Below, one piece after another: positions 9,982 through 20,435 of a DNA stretch of 64,000 bases (positions are counted from its first letter, which is position 1; the number at the start of each line of letters is the position of its first letter). The notes below the pieces were generated by a model. It was given only the letters and a program-made list of their open reading frames with translations, did not search any database and was not told the origin of the DNA. A program made the translations under genes and the position numbers. This stretch comes from Rhodococcus ruber (GTDB lineage: Bacteria; Actinomycetota; Actinomycetes; Mycobacteriales; Mycobacteriaceae), in assembly GCF_027270735.1 (NCBI RefSeq), contig NZ_JAPWIJ010000003.1, positions 372,001 through 436,000 of the forward strand, read 5' to 3'.

Positions 9982-11205
9982 GTGAACACCACCGAGCAGT
10001 TGGCCGTCATCGGCGAGACACGGCGCTGGTTCATGCTCGTACTCGGAATGCTGGCGCAGACTGCGGGTGCCGTCTTCATCAACGGTGCCGCATTTCTCAT
10101 CCCCGCCCTGCACGACGACCGGGGACTCGGACTCGCGACCGCGGGATTCGTGGTTGCAATGCCCACCGTGGGGATCATGCTGACCCTCATCGCATGGGGC
10201 GTGCTCGTCGACCGAATCGGCGAACGTCTCGTCCTGGTGATCGGGCTTGGGCTCACGGCCACTGCGAGTGTCGCTGCAGTGGTCAGCACCTCCATTCCGG
10301 TGCTTGCCATCCTTCTGCTGATCGGCGGTATGGCCGCCGCCAGTGCGAACAGCGCGAGCGGACGGGTCGTGGTGGGATGGTTCCCGCCGCATCGCCGTGG
10401 GTTGGCGATGGGCATCAGGCAGATGTCGGTGCCGCTGGGCGTGGCCGTTGCGGCACTGACCATCCCACCCATCGCCCGCGACCACGGCGTGGGAGCGGCA
10501 CTGCTCGTACCCGCTGCCGTGTGCGCGACAGCCGCACTGCTGTGTCTCGCGGTCGTCGACCCCCCGCGGCCGAATCGCGCCGATGCGGCAGAGCAGGGTT
10601 TGCTGGACAATCCGTACAGAGGCAGCACGCAACTGTGGCGCATTCACGCCACGTCGATCCTGTTGGTGGTTCCGCAGTATGTGGTCTGGACATTTGCACT
10701 CGTCTGGCTGATGACCGACCGAGGATGGACGGCAGCGGCGGCGGGCGTGCTCGTCACGGTGACGCAGATTCTCGGCGCACTGGGCCGGATGAGCGTCGGC
10801 GCGCTGTCCGATCGGGTCGGCAGCCGCATGCGGCCCCTGCGGTGGGTCGCGGTGACTGCCGCCGTCAGCATGTTCGGACTCGGAGTGGCCGGCTGGTTCG
10901 ACTCCCCCGTCGCGATCGTCCTGCTCGTCGTCGCGTCCGTCGCCACCGTTGCCCCGAACGGTCTTGCCTTCACCGCTGTTGCCGAGATATCAGGACCGTA
11001 TTGGAGCGGACGTGCCCTCGGCGTGCAGAACACGAGTCAATACGTGTTCGCGTCGGCCGTGCCGCCGGTGTTCGGGGCACTTGCGGCGGTCAGCTTTCCC
11101 ATCGCATTCCTGGTGTCGGCGATCTTCCCCGCACTCTCCGTGCCGATCGTCCCCGACGATCCACGTCCCGAGACTCCCGACGAGAAGTCCGACAGCTCCG
11201 GTTGA
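9982..11205 (+). CDS. MFS transporter
   Basis: Encodes 407 residues with about twelve hydrophobic segments, typical of the major facilitator superfamily. The loop between segments 2 and 3 (GVLVDRIGERL) and the later loop GALSDRVGSR are the family A-motifs. The start used is GTG at 9982, preceded by GAGAG; an ATG about 18 codons further in is possible. Position matches Rv2994 of M. tuberculosis, which lies between the FAH gene and leuB. Substrate unknown; nothing in the neighbourhood fixes it, though co-regulation with the divergent FAH gene is possible. It ends at a strong palindromic terminator shared with leuB. Confidence 0.9.
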   Translation: MNTTEQLAVIGETRRWFMLVLGMLAQTAGAVFINGAAFLIPALHDDRGLGLATAGFVVAMPTVGIMLTLIAWGVLVDRIGERLVLVIGLGLTATASVAAVVSTSIPVLAILLLIGGMAAASANSASGRVVVGWFPPHRRGLAMGIRQMSVPLGVAVAALTIPPIARDHGVGAALLVPAAVCATAALLCLAVVDPPRPNRADAAEQGLLDNPYRGSTQLWRIHATSILLVVPQYVVWTFALVWLMTDRGWTAAAAGVLVTVTQILGALGRMSVGALSDRVGSRMRPLRWVAVTAAVSMFGLGVAGWFDSPVAIVLLVVASVATVAPNGLAFTAVAEISGPYWSGRALGVQNTSQYVFASAVPPVFGALAAVSFPIAFLVSAIFPALSVPIVPDDPRPETPDEKSDSSG

Positions 11206-11232
11206 TCCAGCACGGTGGGGATGTCCGAGAAA

Positions 11233-11277
11233 CACGACATGCCACGGTGGACAGTCGGTCCACCGTGGCATGTCGTG
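11233..11277. terminator. Bidirectional terminator, MFS/leuB
   Basis: Perfect 20-bp stem (11233-11252 with 11258-11277) and five-base loop, between the convergent MFS gene and leuB. Confidence 0.85.
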
Positions 11278-11286
11278 ACGGTCGAG

Positions 11287-12297
11287 CTACAGGCGAGCGG
11301 CGATTCGTGCGCCGATCTCTTTCGTCGAAGCCGCGCTGGTTCCTCGCTGCGCGAGATCTGCTGCGACTGCGGCTTCCACTCGCGCGGCTCCCGCCGCATC
11401 GCCGAGATGATCGAGTAACAGCGACACCGACAGGATGGCAGCGGTCGGATCGGCCTTCTGCTGTCCCGCGATGTCGGGCGCACTACCGTGAACCGGTTCG
11501 AACATGCTCGGGTTGGTACCGGTCGCATCGATGTTTCCGCTTGCGGCCAAACCGATTCCGCCGGTCACTGCGGCCGAGAGATCGGTCACGATGTCGCCGA
11601 ACAGATTGTCGGTGACGATGACATCGAATCGGCCGGGATCGGTGACGAGGTGAATCATCGCGGCATCGATGTGCTGATATGCGACCTCGACGTCCGGGAA
11701 CTCAGCGGCGACGTCGTCGACGGTGCGAGCCCACAGACTGCCTGCGAAGGTCAGCACATTGGTCTTGTGCAGCAGCGTCAGATGCTTCTTCCGAGTGAGC
11801 GCCCGCTCGAAGGCGTTGCGCACCACCCGCTCCACGCCGTAGCGCGTATTGACACTGACCTCGGTGGCCACCTCGTGCGGTGTACCGACCCGAAGCGCAC
11901 CACCGTTTCCGGTGTAGGGTCCCTCGGTGCCCTCGCGCACGACGACGACGTCGATCTCCTTGTCGCCGGCCAGCGGGCCGACAACTCCGGGATACAGCTT
12001 CGCCGGACGCAGATTGATGTGGTGATCGAGCGCGAATCGAGCGCGCAGCAACAGTCCGCGTTCGAGCACACCGCTGGGTACCGACGGATCGCCGATGGCT
12101 CCCAACAGGATTGCGTCGTGCTCACGCAGTTCCGCCAACACCGAATCCGGCAGCAGCTCCCCGGTGGCGTTGTAGCGCCGCGCACCGAGGTCGTACTCGG
12201 TCTTCTCGGTACCGGGCGCGACCACGTCGAGAACGGCAAGCGCCTCGGTGACGACCTCGGGTCCGATTCCGTCCCCGGCGATGACGGCCAGCTTCAT
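11287..12297 (-). CDS. leuB: 3-isopropylmalate dehydrogenase
   Basis: NAD-dependent oxidative decarboxylation of 3-isopropylmalate, the third step of leucine synthesis. From the ATG at 12297 it has 336 residues, the length of the mycobacterial enzyme. The start [15 protein letters not shown] is the nucleotide-binding beginning. Motifs [14 protein letters not shown] and [13 protein letters not shown] are the substrate and metal sites. GGAG lies at ribosome-binding distance; a longer open frame upstream has no family similarity. It follows serA by 52 bases on the same strand, so the two may be co-transcribed. leuC and leuD lie 8 kb away and leuA is not in the window. Confidence 0.96.
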   Translation of the reverse strand: MKLAVIAGDGIGPEVVTEALAVLDVVAPGTEKTEYDLGARRYNATGELLPDSVLAELREHDAILLGAIGDPSVPSGVLERGLLLRARFALDHHINLRPAKLYPGVVGPLAGDKEIDVVVVREGTEGPYTGNGGALRVGTPHEVATEVSVNTRYGVERVVRNAFERALTRKKHLTLLHKTNVLTFAGSLWARTVDDVAAEFPDVEVAYQHIDAAMIHLVTDPGRFDVIVTDNLFGDIVTDLSAAVTGGIGLAASGNIDATGTNPSMFEPVHGSAPDIAGQQKADPTAAILSVSLLLDHLGDAAGAARVEAAVAADLAQRGTSAASTKEIGARIAARL

Positions 12298-12349
12298 CTC
12301 ACTCCTCGTGTGTTCGTTCGTTTTCTGTCTGATCGGCTGCGAGCAGGAA

Positions 12350-13945
12350 TCAGGACAGATCGACAAGCTCGATGGTGGAGGCACCCACCGCGGTCGCGAT
12401 GCTCGCACTGAGCTCTGCCGGAACGTCCTTGTCGACGCGCAGCAGAATCGTTGCGCCGTCGCCTTCGGAGTCCTGGCTGAGCGCAGCGGCCTGGATGTCG
12501 ATGCCGGCATCGCCGAGCAGCGTGCCGATCCGGCCGAGGCTGCCGGGCTGATCCGCGTAGTTGACGATGAGGTTCTTGCCCTCGGCGCGCAGATCGAAGT
12601 TGCGACCGTTGATGTTGACGATCTTCTCGACCTGCGTCGTCCCGGTGAGAGTTCCGGCGACGTTCAGGACCGTGCCGTCGCCGTACACGGCCCGGACGTC
12701 GACGACGCTGCGGTGGTTCTCGCTTTCGGGAGCGGTGGTCACTTCTGCTGTGACACCGCGCTCCTCGGCCAGCGACGGAGCGTTGACGAACGTGACCGAA
12801 TCCTCTATCACGGCCGAGAACAGTCCGCGCAGCGCAGACAGTTTCAGGATCTGCACGTCCTCGCTGGCGAGTTCGCCGCGAACGTCCACCGACAACGAGG
12901 TGGGCAGCTCGTCGGACAGGGCTCCGAGCAGCACACCCTGCTTCCGCACGATTTCGAGCCACGGAGATACCTCTTCGCCGACGGCCCCACCCTTGACGTT
13001 GACCGCGTCGGGCACGAATTCGCCTGCGAGGGCCAGCAATACGGACTTGGCCACATCGGTGCCCGCTCGGTCCTGCGCTTCGGTGGTCGACGCCCCGAGG
13101 TGGGGAGTGACGACGACCTGGGGCAGCTCGAACAACGGGCTGTCGGTGCACGGCTCGGAGGCGTAGACGTCGATGCCAGCGGCGAACACGTGACCGGAGG
13201 TGATGGCGTCGGCCAGTGCCTGCTCGTCGACCAGTCCACCGCGTGCGGCGTTGACGACGATGACCCCGGGCTTGGTCTTGGCGAGGGCTTCCTTGCCGAT
13301 GATGCCCTTGGTCTCCGGTGTCTTGGGCAGGTGCACCGAGAACATGTCGGCCCGCTCGAGCAGCTCGTCCAGGCTCACCAGTTCGATGCCGAGCTGCGCA
13401 GCGCGTGCTGCCGAGACGTAGGGGTCGTACGCGATGATGTGGGTCTCGAACGCGGCCAGACGCTGCGCGAAAAGCTGGCCGATTCGGCCGAGCCCGACGA
13501 CGCCGACGGTCTTGCCGAAGATCTCGACACCGTTGAACTTGCTGCGCTTCCACTCGTGCTGACGCAGGGTGGCATCGGCAGCAGGGATCTGGCGCGCGGC
13601 CGCAAGGAGCAACGTGACTGCGTGCTCGGCGGCGGTGTGGATGTTGGAGGTCGGTGCGTTCACGACGAGGACGCCGCGCTCGGTGGCTGCGGGTACGTCG
13701 ACGTTGTCCAGGCCGACACCGGCGCGGGCGACGATCTTGAGATTGGTTCCGGCAGCGAGCACCTCGGCGTCGACCGTGGTCGCGGAGCGCACGAGAATCG
13801 CGTCGGCCTCGGGAACCGCGGCGAGCAGCGCGGGACGATCCGGGCCGTCGACCCAACGGACCTCGACGCCGTCACCCAGTGCCTCGACGGTGGACTGCGC
13901 AAGTTTGTCGGCGATCAGAACGACAGGACGGCCTGGCTGGCTCAC
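12350..13945 (-). CDS. serA: D-3-phosphoglycerate dehydrogenase
   Basis: First committed step of serine synthesis: 3-phosphoglycerate to 3-phosphohydroxypyruvate with NAD. It has 531 residues, the long type with an intervening domain and a C-terminal ACT domain (about 455-531) for serine feedback, as in M. tuberculosis SerA1. The NAD motif VGLGRIG is at 150-156, with Arg235 in NAARGG and His282 in TPHLGAST. Start is GTG at 13945 with AGGGAG upstream. Its own promoter probably lies in the 186-base gap after ilvC, which also holds the ilvC terminator. serB is also in this window, 46 kb further on. Confidence 0.96.
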   Translation of the reverse strand: MSQPGRPVVLIADKLAQSTVEALGDGVEVRWVDGPDRPALLAAVPEADAILVRSATTVDAEVLAAGTNLKIVARAGVGLDNVDVPAATERGVLVVNAPTSNIHTAAEHAVTLLLAAARQIPAADATLRQHEWKRSKFNGVEIFGKTVGVVGLGRIGQLFAQRLAAFETHIIAYDPYVSAARAAQLGIELVSLDELLERADMFSVHLPKTPETKGIIGKEALAKTKPGVIVVNAARGGLVDEQALADAITSGHVFAAGIDVYASEPCTDSPLFELPQVVVTPHLGASTTEAQDRAGTDVAKSVLLALAGEFVPDAVNVKGGAVGEEVSPWLEIVRKQGVLLGALSDELPTSLSVDVRGELASEDVQILKLSALRGLFSAVIEDSVTFVNAPSLAEERGVTAEVTTAPESENHRSVVDVRAVYGDGTVLNVAGTLTGTTQVEKIVNINGRNFDLRAEGKNLIVNYADQPGSLGRIGTLLGDAGIDIQAAALSQDSEGDGATILLRVDKDVPAELSASIATAVGASTIELVDLS

Positions 13946-14061
13946 GTGAAGAACTCCCTAAGTCGGTTCGAGACTGTTGTCGGTGAAAATTCGGAGCTGG
14001 TGCAGCAGAAACAGTTTAGAGGCCGGCGACATCGAACAGTGACGCCACCTGGTTCACGCAC

Positions 14062-14098
14062 CGAAGGGCACCGCCACCTTGTGTAGCGGTGCCCTTCG
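14062..14098 (-). terminator. Terminator after ilvC
   Basis: Perfect 13-bp stem (14062-14074 with 14086-14098) with an 11-base loop, 34 bases past the ilvC stop codon on the minus strand. It ends the ilvB-ilvN-ilvC transcript ahead of serA. Confidence 0.75.
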
Positions 14099-14131
14099 AT
14101 CAGCGTGCGTGCGAACGCGATTCGACTGAAA

Positions 14132-15151
<1,020 letters not shown>

Positions 15152-15195
15152 TTACCTTTCCTCTTGGGTTTTACGCATGTTCATCACTTCGGCCG

Positions 15196-15699
15196 CTAGC
15201 GCGACGCAGTGATCGATTTCGGTCCACGTCCGACGGCAACGACTCCCGACTGAACTATTTCTCGAATTCCATAGGGGTCCAACATCTTCAGCAACGCATC
15301 GAGCTTCGAGCGGGTGCCCGTCGCTTCGACCGTGACTGCCTCGGGCGACACATCGATCACCTTGGCGCGGAACAGATTCACCGTTTCGATGACCTCGCTG
15401 CGGACGCTGGCGTCGGCTCGGACCTTGATCAGCACCAACTCGCGGGCCACCGAGGAGTCGTCGTCCTGCTCGACGATCTTGATGACGTTGATGAGCTTGT
15501 TGAGCTGCTTGGTCACCTGCTCGAGCGGGAATTCGTCGACGGTCACGACGATGGTCATGCGGGAGATATCGGGAATCTCGGTTCCGCCGACGGCGAGCGA
15601 GGAGATGTTGAAGCCGCGACGCGAGAACAGTGCGGCGACGCGGGCCAGCACACCTGGCTTGTCCTCGACGAGAACGCTGAGGGTATGGCTCGTGCTCAC
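15196..15699 (-). CDS. ilvN: Acetolactate synthase regulatory subunit
   Basis: Small subunit of acetohydroxyacid synthase (167 residues) conferring valine feedback control. The N-terminal ACT domain starts [16 protein letters not shown] and is followed by [11 protein letters not shown]; the C-terminal ACT-like part ends near SGVVAVGRG. The GTG start at 15699 overlaps the ilvB stop by four bases (GTGA), so translation is coupled to ilvB and subunit balance is kept. No in-frame alternative with similarity exists upstream, since that region is ilvB in another frame. Confidence 0.96.
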   Translation of the reverse strand: MSTSHTLSVLVEDKPGVLARVAALFSRRGFNISSLAVGGTEIPDISRMTIVVTVDEFPLEQVTKQLNKLINVIKIVEQDDDSSVARELVLIKVRADASVRSEVIETVNLFRAKVIDVSPEAVTVEATGTRSKLDALLKMLDPYGIREIVQSGVVAVGRGPKSITASR

Positions 15700-17675
15700 T
15701 TGTCGCTGCCTTTCACATCGTCGGTGGATGCACCGTTGGCAAGCTGCGCGCCGTGCGCCTGCTCGCGGGCCATTGCCTCTTCGATCACCGCGGGCTCGAC
15801 GCCTTCGGCTTCGTCGTCGTCGAACAGGGGACGGATACCGCGGGCGGCCATGATCTCGTCGTTGCCCGTTCCTGCGGCCACCATCGGCCACACCTGGGCG
15901 TCGGCACCGACGATGAAGTCGATGACGACCGGGCGATCGTTGATCGCGCGTGCCTGGGCGATCACGGCATCGACGTCTTCTTCCCGCTCGCACCGCAAAC
16001 CGACGCAGCCCAATGCCTCGGCAAGCTTGACGAAGTCGGGGATACGGACGGCACCGTGTGTACCGAGGTTGGTGTTGGAGTAGCGCTCCTCGTAGAACAG
16101 GGTCTGCCACTGCCGAACCATGCCGAGGTTGCCGTTGTTGATGAGCGCGACCTTGATCGGGATGCCCTCGACCGCGCAGGTAGCGAGCTCCTGGTTGGTC
16201 ATCTGGAAGCAACCGTCACCGTCGATGGCCCACACCTCGGCGTCGGGCAGACCCATCTTGGCTCCCATGGCGGCGGGAACCGCGTACCCCATCGTGCCGA
16301 GGCCGCCCGAGTTGAGCCACGTACGCGGCTTCTCGTAGTTGATGAACTGCGCGGCCCACATCTGGTGCTGGCCGACGCCTGCGCAGTAGATCGCGTCGGG
16401 ACCGGCGAACTTGCCGACCGAGGAGATCACGAACTCGGGAGACATGGATCCGTCCGACGGACGGTCGTAGCTCAACGGGTACGTCTTGCGGATGCCGTCG
16501 AGGTAGACCCACCACTGCTCGAGGTCGAGAGTCGTTCCGGTGGCGCGATCGGCCCGAAGAGCCTCGATCAGCTCGGTGATGACCTCGCCGCAGTCGCCCA
16601 CGATCGGCACGTCCGCGTACCGGTTCTTACCGATCTCGGCCGGGTCGATGTCGGCGTGGATGACCTTGGCATCCGGCGCGAAGGACGACAGCTGACCGGT
16701 GACGCGATCGTCGAACCGGGCACCGAGCGTGATCAGCAGATCGCTGCGCTGCAGAGCGGCGACCGCTGCGACCGTGCCGTGCATGCCGGGCATGCCCAGA
16801 TTCAGCTGATGCGTGTCGGGGAACGCCCCGCGCGCCATCAGCGTGGTGACAACCGGAATGCCGGTCAGTTCGGCGAGCTCGAGAAGTTCTGCGGAGGCGT
16901 TCGCCTTGATGACGCCGCCGCCGACGTACAGCACCGGCTGCTTGGCATCGGCGATGTAACGCGCTGCCTCACGAACCTGCTTGCCGTGCGGCTTGGTGAC
17001 GGGCCGGTACCCGGGCAGACGCATTTCCGGTGGCCACGAGAACGTGGTCTGTGCCTGCAGCACGTCCTTGGGGATGTCGACGAGCACGGCACCGGGACGA
17101 CCCGAGGCCGCGATGTAGAACGCCTCGGCCATGATGCGCGGAATGTCCGCGCCGTCGGTGATCAGGAAGTTGTGCTTGGTGATGGGCATCGTGATACCCG
17201 AGATGTCGGCTTCCTGGAAACCGTCGGTACCGATGAGGCTGCGTGCGACCTGACCGGTGATCGCGACGATGGGAACCGAGTCCATCTGCGCGTCGGCCAA
17301 GGGGGTGACGAGGTTGGTCGCACCCGGGCCGGACGTCGCCATGCAGACGCCGACCTTGCCGGTCGCCTGGGCGTAGCCGGTGGCTGCGTGACCCGCACCC
17401 TGCTCGTGGCGAACCAGCACGTGGCGCACCTTGACGGAGTCGAAGAGCGGGTCGTAGACCGGGAGAACCGCGCCACCGGGAATGCCGAATACGGTGTCGA
17501 CGTCGAGTTCTTCGAGAGCTCGTACGACAGACTGTGCGCCGCTGACCTTCTCGGGCGCGACGTGACGTCGCGATCCGTTGGTCGCCGCTTCTGCGGACGG
17601 GTTGCTGGTCGACGGGCTTGCGGCCGGCCCCGACTTACGAGTCGTGGGCCCCGGGCGTGCGGTTGGTGCGCTCAC
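15696..17675 (-). CDS. ilvB: Acetolactate synthase catalytic subunit
   Basis: ThDP-, FAD- and Mg-dependent enzyme making acetolactate from pyruvate, the first common step of branched-chain amino-acid synthesis. It has 659 residues. The first 40 or so are Pro/Ser/Thr-rich and extra to the fold. The catalytic glutamate is E91 in [14 protein letters not shown]. The C-terminal ThDP motif runs from GDGCFQM to INN. Start is GTG at 17675, with AGGA upstream (TGAGGAAG). Overlaps ilvN by four bases. A transcription attenuator with a 15-residue leader peptide lies between the promoter and this start. Confidence 0.97.
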   Translation of the reverse strand: MSAPTARPGPTTRKSGPAASPSTSNPSAEAATNGSRRHVAPEKVSGAQSVVRALEELDVDTVFGIPGGAVLPVYDPLFDSVKVRHVLVRHEQGAGHAATGYAQATGKVGVCMATSGPGATNLVTPLADAQMDSVPIVAITGQVARSLIGTDGFQEADISGITMPITKHNFLITDGADIPRIMAEAFYIAASGRPGAVLVDIPKDVLQAQTTFSWPPEMRLPGYRPVTKPHGKQVREAARYIADAKQPVLYVGGGVIKANASAELLELAELTGIPVVTTLMARGAFPDTHQLNLGMPGMHGTVAAVAALQRSDLLITLGARFDDRVTGQLSSFAPDAKVIHADIDPAEIGKNRYADVPIVGDCGEVITELIEALRADRATGTTLDLEQWWVYLDGIRKTYPLSYDRPSDGSMSPEFVISSVGKFAGPDAIYCAGVGQHQMWAAQFINYEKPRTWLNSGGLGTMGYAVPAAMGAKMGLPDAEVWAIDGDGCFQMTNQELATCAVEGIPIKVALINNGNLGMVRQWQTLFYEERYSNTNLGTHGAVRIPDFVKLAEALGCVGLRCEREEDVDAVIAQARAINDRPVVIDFIVGADAQVWPMVAAGTGNDEIMAARGIRPLFDDDEAEGVEPAVIEEAMAREQAHGAQLANGASTDDVKGSDK

Positions 17676-17723
17676 TGATTGCTTCCTCAGGAATGTGAAA
17701 TTGCTGGGCGATCTCTGGGCAAG

Positions 17724-17757
17724 AAAAAACCCCCGTCAGCGAGTGCTGTACGAGGGT
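17724..17757 (-). terminator. Intrinsic attenuator terminator upstream of ilvB
   Basis: On the minus strand ACCCTCGT and CAGC pair with GCTG and ACGGGGGT around loop ACTC, with one bulged A. A run of six T at 17729-17724 follows directly. Such a U tract is rare in this window and marks a true intrinsic terminator before ilvB. A competing hairpin, GGCGCGTC (17804-17797) with GACGCGCC (17765-17758), lies between the leader peptide and the terminator. Confidence 0.85.
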
Positions 17758-17787
17758 GGCGCGTCGATGCGAGTTTGAACAACCGGC

Positions 17788-17835
17788 TCAGGCGTTGACG
17801 CGCCGGCCGATTACGAGTATCCAATTCCGCTTCAC
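17788..17835 (-). CDS. ilvBNC leader peptide
   Basis: Fifteen-codon frame MKRNWILVIGRRVNA starting with GTG at 17835. Four consecutive codons are Ile-Leu-Val-Ile, exactly the amino acids made by the operon, as in ilvB leader peptides of other actinobacteria (the pattern ILV-G-x-R-V recurs in them). It is followed by the hairpins of the attenuator. The GTG lies seven bases after a TACCGT -10 element, so the leader mRNA is likely leaderless. When charged Ile-, Leu- or Val-tRNA is scarce the ribosome should stall on these codons and allow read-through into ilvB. The mechanism is inferred from layout. Confidence 0.85.
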   Translation of the reverse strand: MKRNWILVIGRRVNA

Positions 17836-17842
17836 GCGCTCG

Positions 17843-17872
17843 ACGGTAGGCGCGCGCACAGGGAAGAGTCAA
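17843..17872 (-). promoter_or_regulatory. Promoter of the ilv leader
   Basis: On the minus strand TTGACT (17872-17867) and TACCGT (17848-17843) are separated by 18 bases, close to the sigma-A consensus. The expected transcription start falls at or next to the GTG of the leader peptide. Confidence 0.7.
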
Positions 17873-17911
17873 ACTCGTCACGACGCAATCCCATTATGTG
17901 AGATCGCGTAG

Positions 17912-18466
17912 ATGCAATGCGAAGATGAATGGGTGTCGTCTCCGCAGCAGTCCGAACCACCACGGCCATCATCCCACACTGCCTCCCAGGCACCGAACGG
18001 TGCCGAGGGTCGGCAACCGTCGACCACGCAGGTCATTCGCATGCCGCGCCTTGCGCTGCTCGGCGTGGCGCTGCTGCTGTTCGGTACAGCACTGCCGGCG
18101 TTCAGCTGGCCCGCGGCTCTGGGCTGGCTGCTGATCCTGCCGGTCGTTGCGTTCGTCTGGGTGCTTCGCGTGCGCACCGTCGTCACTCCGGACGCGATCA
18201 CCGCTCGACGGTTCGTGGGTTCGGACGTGATCGACTGGAATTCGGTGACGGGTCTGCATTTCCCGGATCGCCGCTGGGCGCGCGTCGTCCTGAGCGACAA
18301 GAGCGAGAAGTCGCTGCCGCTGGTGCGGTTCGATCTACTCCCCCAACTCGCGGCTGCAAGCGGCGGTCGCATCACCGATCCGTACGCCGCTGCCGCCGCC
18401 GCAGAGGACAGAGCTCGAGCGGAATCCGACGACGCCGAGGGCGAGCAGGCACCGACCGACCGGTAG
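17912..18466 (+). CDS. CFP6-like PH-domain membrane protein
   Basis: Encodes 184 residues from the ATG at 17912; a GTG at 17933 is also possible and the first 40 residues are low-complexity. Two hydrophobic helices near residues 45-85 are followed by a bacterial PH-like domain (VVTPDAITARRFVG, then WARVVLSDKSEKSLPL) and the ending ASGGRITDPY. This ending and order match M. tuberculosis Cfp6 (Rv3004, 112 residues), also divergent from ilvB. Function unknown. The C-terminal tail is rich in Ala and acidic residues. ilvD follows after 59 bases on the same strand and may be co-transcribed. Confidence 0.78.
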   Translation: MQCEDEWVSSPQQSEPPRPSSHTASQAPNGAEGRQPSTTQVIRMPRLALLGVALLLFGTALPAFSWPAALGWLLILPVVAFVWVLRVRTVVTPDAITARRFVGSDVIDWNSVTGLHFPDRRWARVVLSDKSEKSLPLVRFDLLPQLAAASGGRITDPYAAAAAAEDRARAESDDAEGEQAPTDR

Positions 18467-18525
18467 CCGACGGCGAGTAGCCTCGTCCGTGCGAGAAACC
18501 GCCGCAACGAACGAGGACTACGCAC

Positions 18526-20367
18526 ATGCCGCCGCTACGCTCACGGGTCACCACTGTCGGACGCAACGCCGCGGGCGCACGCTCGCTGTGGCGCGCCACC
18601 GGAATGACCGATTCGGACTTCGGTAAACCCATCGTCGCTATCGCGAACTCGTACACCCAGTTCGTCCCGGGCCACGTACACCTGAAGAACGTGGGCGAGA
18701 TCGTCGCCGCCGCCGTCCGCGCGGCCGGCGGCGTCCCCCGCGAATTCCACACGATCGCCGTCGACGACGGCATCGCCATGGGCCACGGCGGCATGCTGTA
18801 CTCGCTGCCCAGCCGCGAGATCATCGCCGATTCCGTCGAGTACATGGCCAACGCGCACACCGCCGACGCACTGGTGTGCATCTCCAACTGCGACAAGATC
18901 ACTCCCGGGATGCTCAATGCCGCGATGCGCCTGAACATCCCGGCCGTCTTCGTCTCGGGCGGACCGATGGAGGCGGGTAAGGCCGTCGTCGTCGGCGGCG
19001 TCGCACAGGCGCCGACCGACCTGATCACCGCGATCTCCGCCAGCGCGAACGATGCCGTCTCCGAGGAAGGCCTCGACGAGGTCGAGCGCAGTGCCTGCCC
19101 CACATGCGGATCCTGCTCGGGAATGTTCACTGCGAACTCGATGAACTGCCTCACCGAGGCGCTCGGCCTGGCATTGCCCGGTAACGGCTCCACCCTGGCC
19201 ACTCACGAGGCCCGTCGAGCGCTGTTCACGCGGGCCGGCACCACGATCGTCGACGCCGCGTTGAAGTACTACCGCGACGAGGACGAGTCCGTTCTCCCTC
19301 GCAACATCGCCACGCCGGCCGCGTTTCGCAATGCCATGGCACTGGATGTGGCGATGGGCGGGTCGACCAACACGGTGCTGCACACCCTCGCTGCCGCGCA
19401 GGAAGGTGAGGTCGACTTCGACCTCGAGACCATCGACGCCATCAGCCGCAAGGTCCCGTGCCTGGCGAAGGTCTCACCCAATTCCGATTACCACATGGAA
19501 GACGTGCACCGCGCCGGCGGAATTCCGGCTCTCCTCGGCGAACTGCGTCGCGCGAACCTGCTCGAAACCGACGTCTCGACCGTGCACACGAAGAGCTTCG
19601 ACGAGTGGCTCGACACCTGGGACATCCGATCCGGAAAGGCGTCCGACGACGCGATCGAGTTGTTCCACGCCGCGCCCGGCGGAGTCCGAACCGTCGAACC
19701 GTTCTCCACGAGCAACCGCTGGTCGTCTCTCGATACCGATGCTGCGGGTGGCTGCATCCGCGACCTGCAACACGCCTACACGGTCGAAGGTGGCCTGGTG
19801 GTGCTCCGCGGCAACATCGCCGTCGACGGGGCCATCCTCAAGACCGCGGGCATCGACGAGGACCTCTTCTCGTTCCAGGGGCCTGCGCTGGTCGTCGAAT
19901 CTCAGGAAGAAGCCGTATCGGCCATCCTGCAGAAGAAGATCCAACCCGGTGACGTGCTGGTCGTGCGGTACGAGGGACCCAAGGGTGGACCGGGAATGCA
20001 GGAGATGTTGCACCCGACGGCGTTCCTCAAGGGTGCCGGCCTGGGCAAGGTCTGTGCCCTGATCACCGACGGACGTTTCTCCGGCGGAACCTCGGGCCTG
20101 TCCATCGGGCACATCTCCCCCGAGGCGGCGGCCGGCGGAGTCATCGGGCTGGTCGAGAACGGTGACCAGGTTCGGATCGACGTCGCCTCACGCACCCTCG
20201 AAATTCTCGTGGACGACGAGACCCTCGAGACGCGCCGAGCGAAGATGACCGCGTCCGAGCGTCCGTGGCAACCGGTGGACCGCCAGCGCACGGTCACTAC
20301 CGCCTTGCGCGCGTATGCGGCCTTGGCGACATCGGCCGACAAGGGTGCCGTCCGCTACGTGCCCTGA
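18526..20367 (+). CDS. ilvD: Dihydroxy-acid dehydratase (long, E. coli-type)
   Basis: Dehydrates 2,3-dihydroxy acids to 2-oxo acids, the common step after IlvC in valine and isoleucine synthesis. It has 613 residues, like E. coli IlvD (616) rather than the shorter form of about 575 residues in M. tuberculosis. Fe-S cysteines lie in CISNCDK (Cys122) and PTCGSC (Cys194/197 area). The segment [16 protein letters not shown] is the C-terminal signature. GAGGA precedes the ATG. It lies close to ilvBNC but on the opposite strand, beyond the cfp6-like gene, and ends at a strong hairpin. In M. tuberculosis ilvD is elsewhere, so this placement is a local difference. Confidence 0.96.
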   Translation: MPPLRSRVTTVGRNAAGARSLWRATGMTDSDFGKPIVAIANSYTQFVPGHVHLKNVGEIVAAAVRAAGGVPREFHTIAVDDGIAMGHGGMLYSLPSREIIADSVEYMANAHTADALVCISNCDKITPGMLNAAMRLNIPAVFVSGGPMEAGKAVVVGGVAQAPTDLITAISASANDAVSEEGLDEVERSACPTCGSCSGMFTANSMNCLTEALGLALPGNGSTLATHEARRALFTRAGTTIVDAALKYYRDEDESVLPRNIATPAAFRNAMALDVAMGGSTNTVLHTLAAAQEGEVDFDLETIDAISRKVPCLAKVSPNSDYHMEDVHRAGGIPALLGELRRANLLETDVSTVHTKSFDEWLDTWDIRSGKASDDAIELFHAAPGGVRTVEPFSTSNRWSSLDTDAAGGCIRDLQHAYTVEGGLVVLRGNIAVDGAILKTAGIDEDLFSFQGPALVVESQEEAVSAILQKKIQPGDVLVVRYEGPKGGPGMQEMLHPTAFLKGAGLGKVCALITDGRFSGGTSGLSIGHISPEAAAGGVIGLVENGDQVRIDVASRTLEILVDDETLETRRAKMTASERPWQPVDRQRTVTTALRAYAALATSADKGAVRYVP

Positions 20368-20378
20368 GGAACAGCAGA

Positions 20379-20418
20379 ACCCATGTGCGTGGCGCTACGA
20401 AGTGCCACGCACATGGGT
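20379..20418. terminator. Terminator between ilvD and DoxX gene
   Basis: Perfect 15-bp stem (20379-20393 with 20404-20418), extended by three further pairs to an ACGA tetraloop. It lies between the ilvD stop and the 3' end of the convergent DoxX gene. Confidence 0.85.
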
Positions 20419-20435
20419 CCGATCGATGTCGGGGA

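Noticed and set aside
15753..17678. 641-codon + strand frame antisense to ilvB
   Set aside because: Shadow of ilvB; rich in Arg, Gly, Asp and His as expected for antisense frames.
17687..17881. 64-codon minus-strand frame through the ilv leader region
   Set aside because: It runs through the attenuator stem in another frame and has no similarity; the 15-codon ILVI leader fits promoter, spacing and function.
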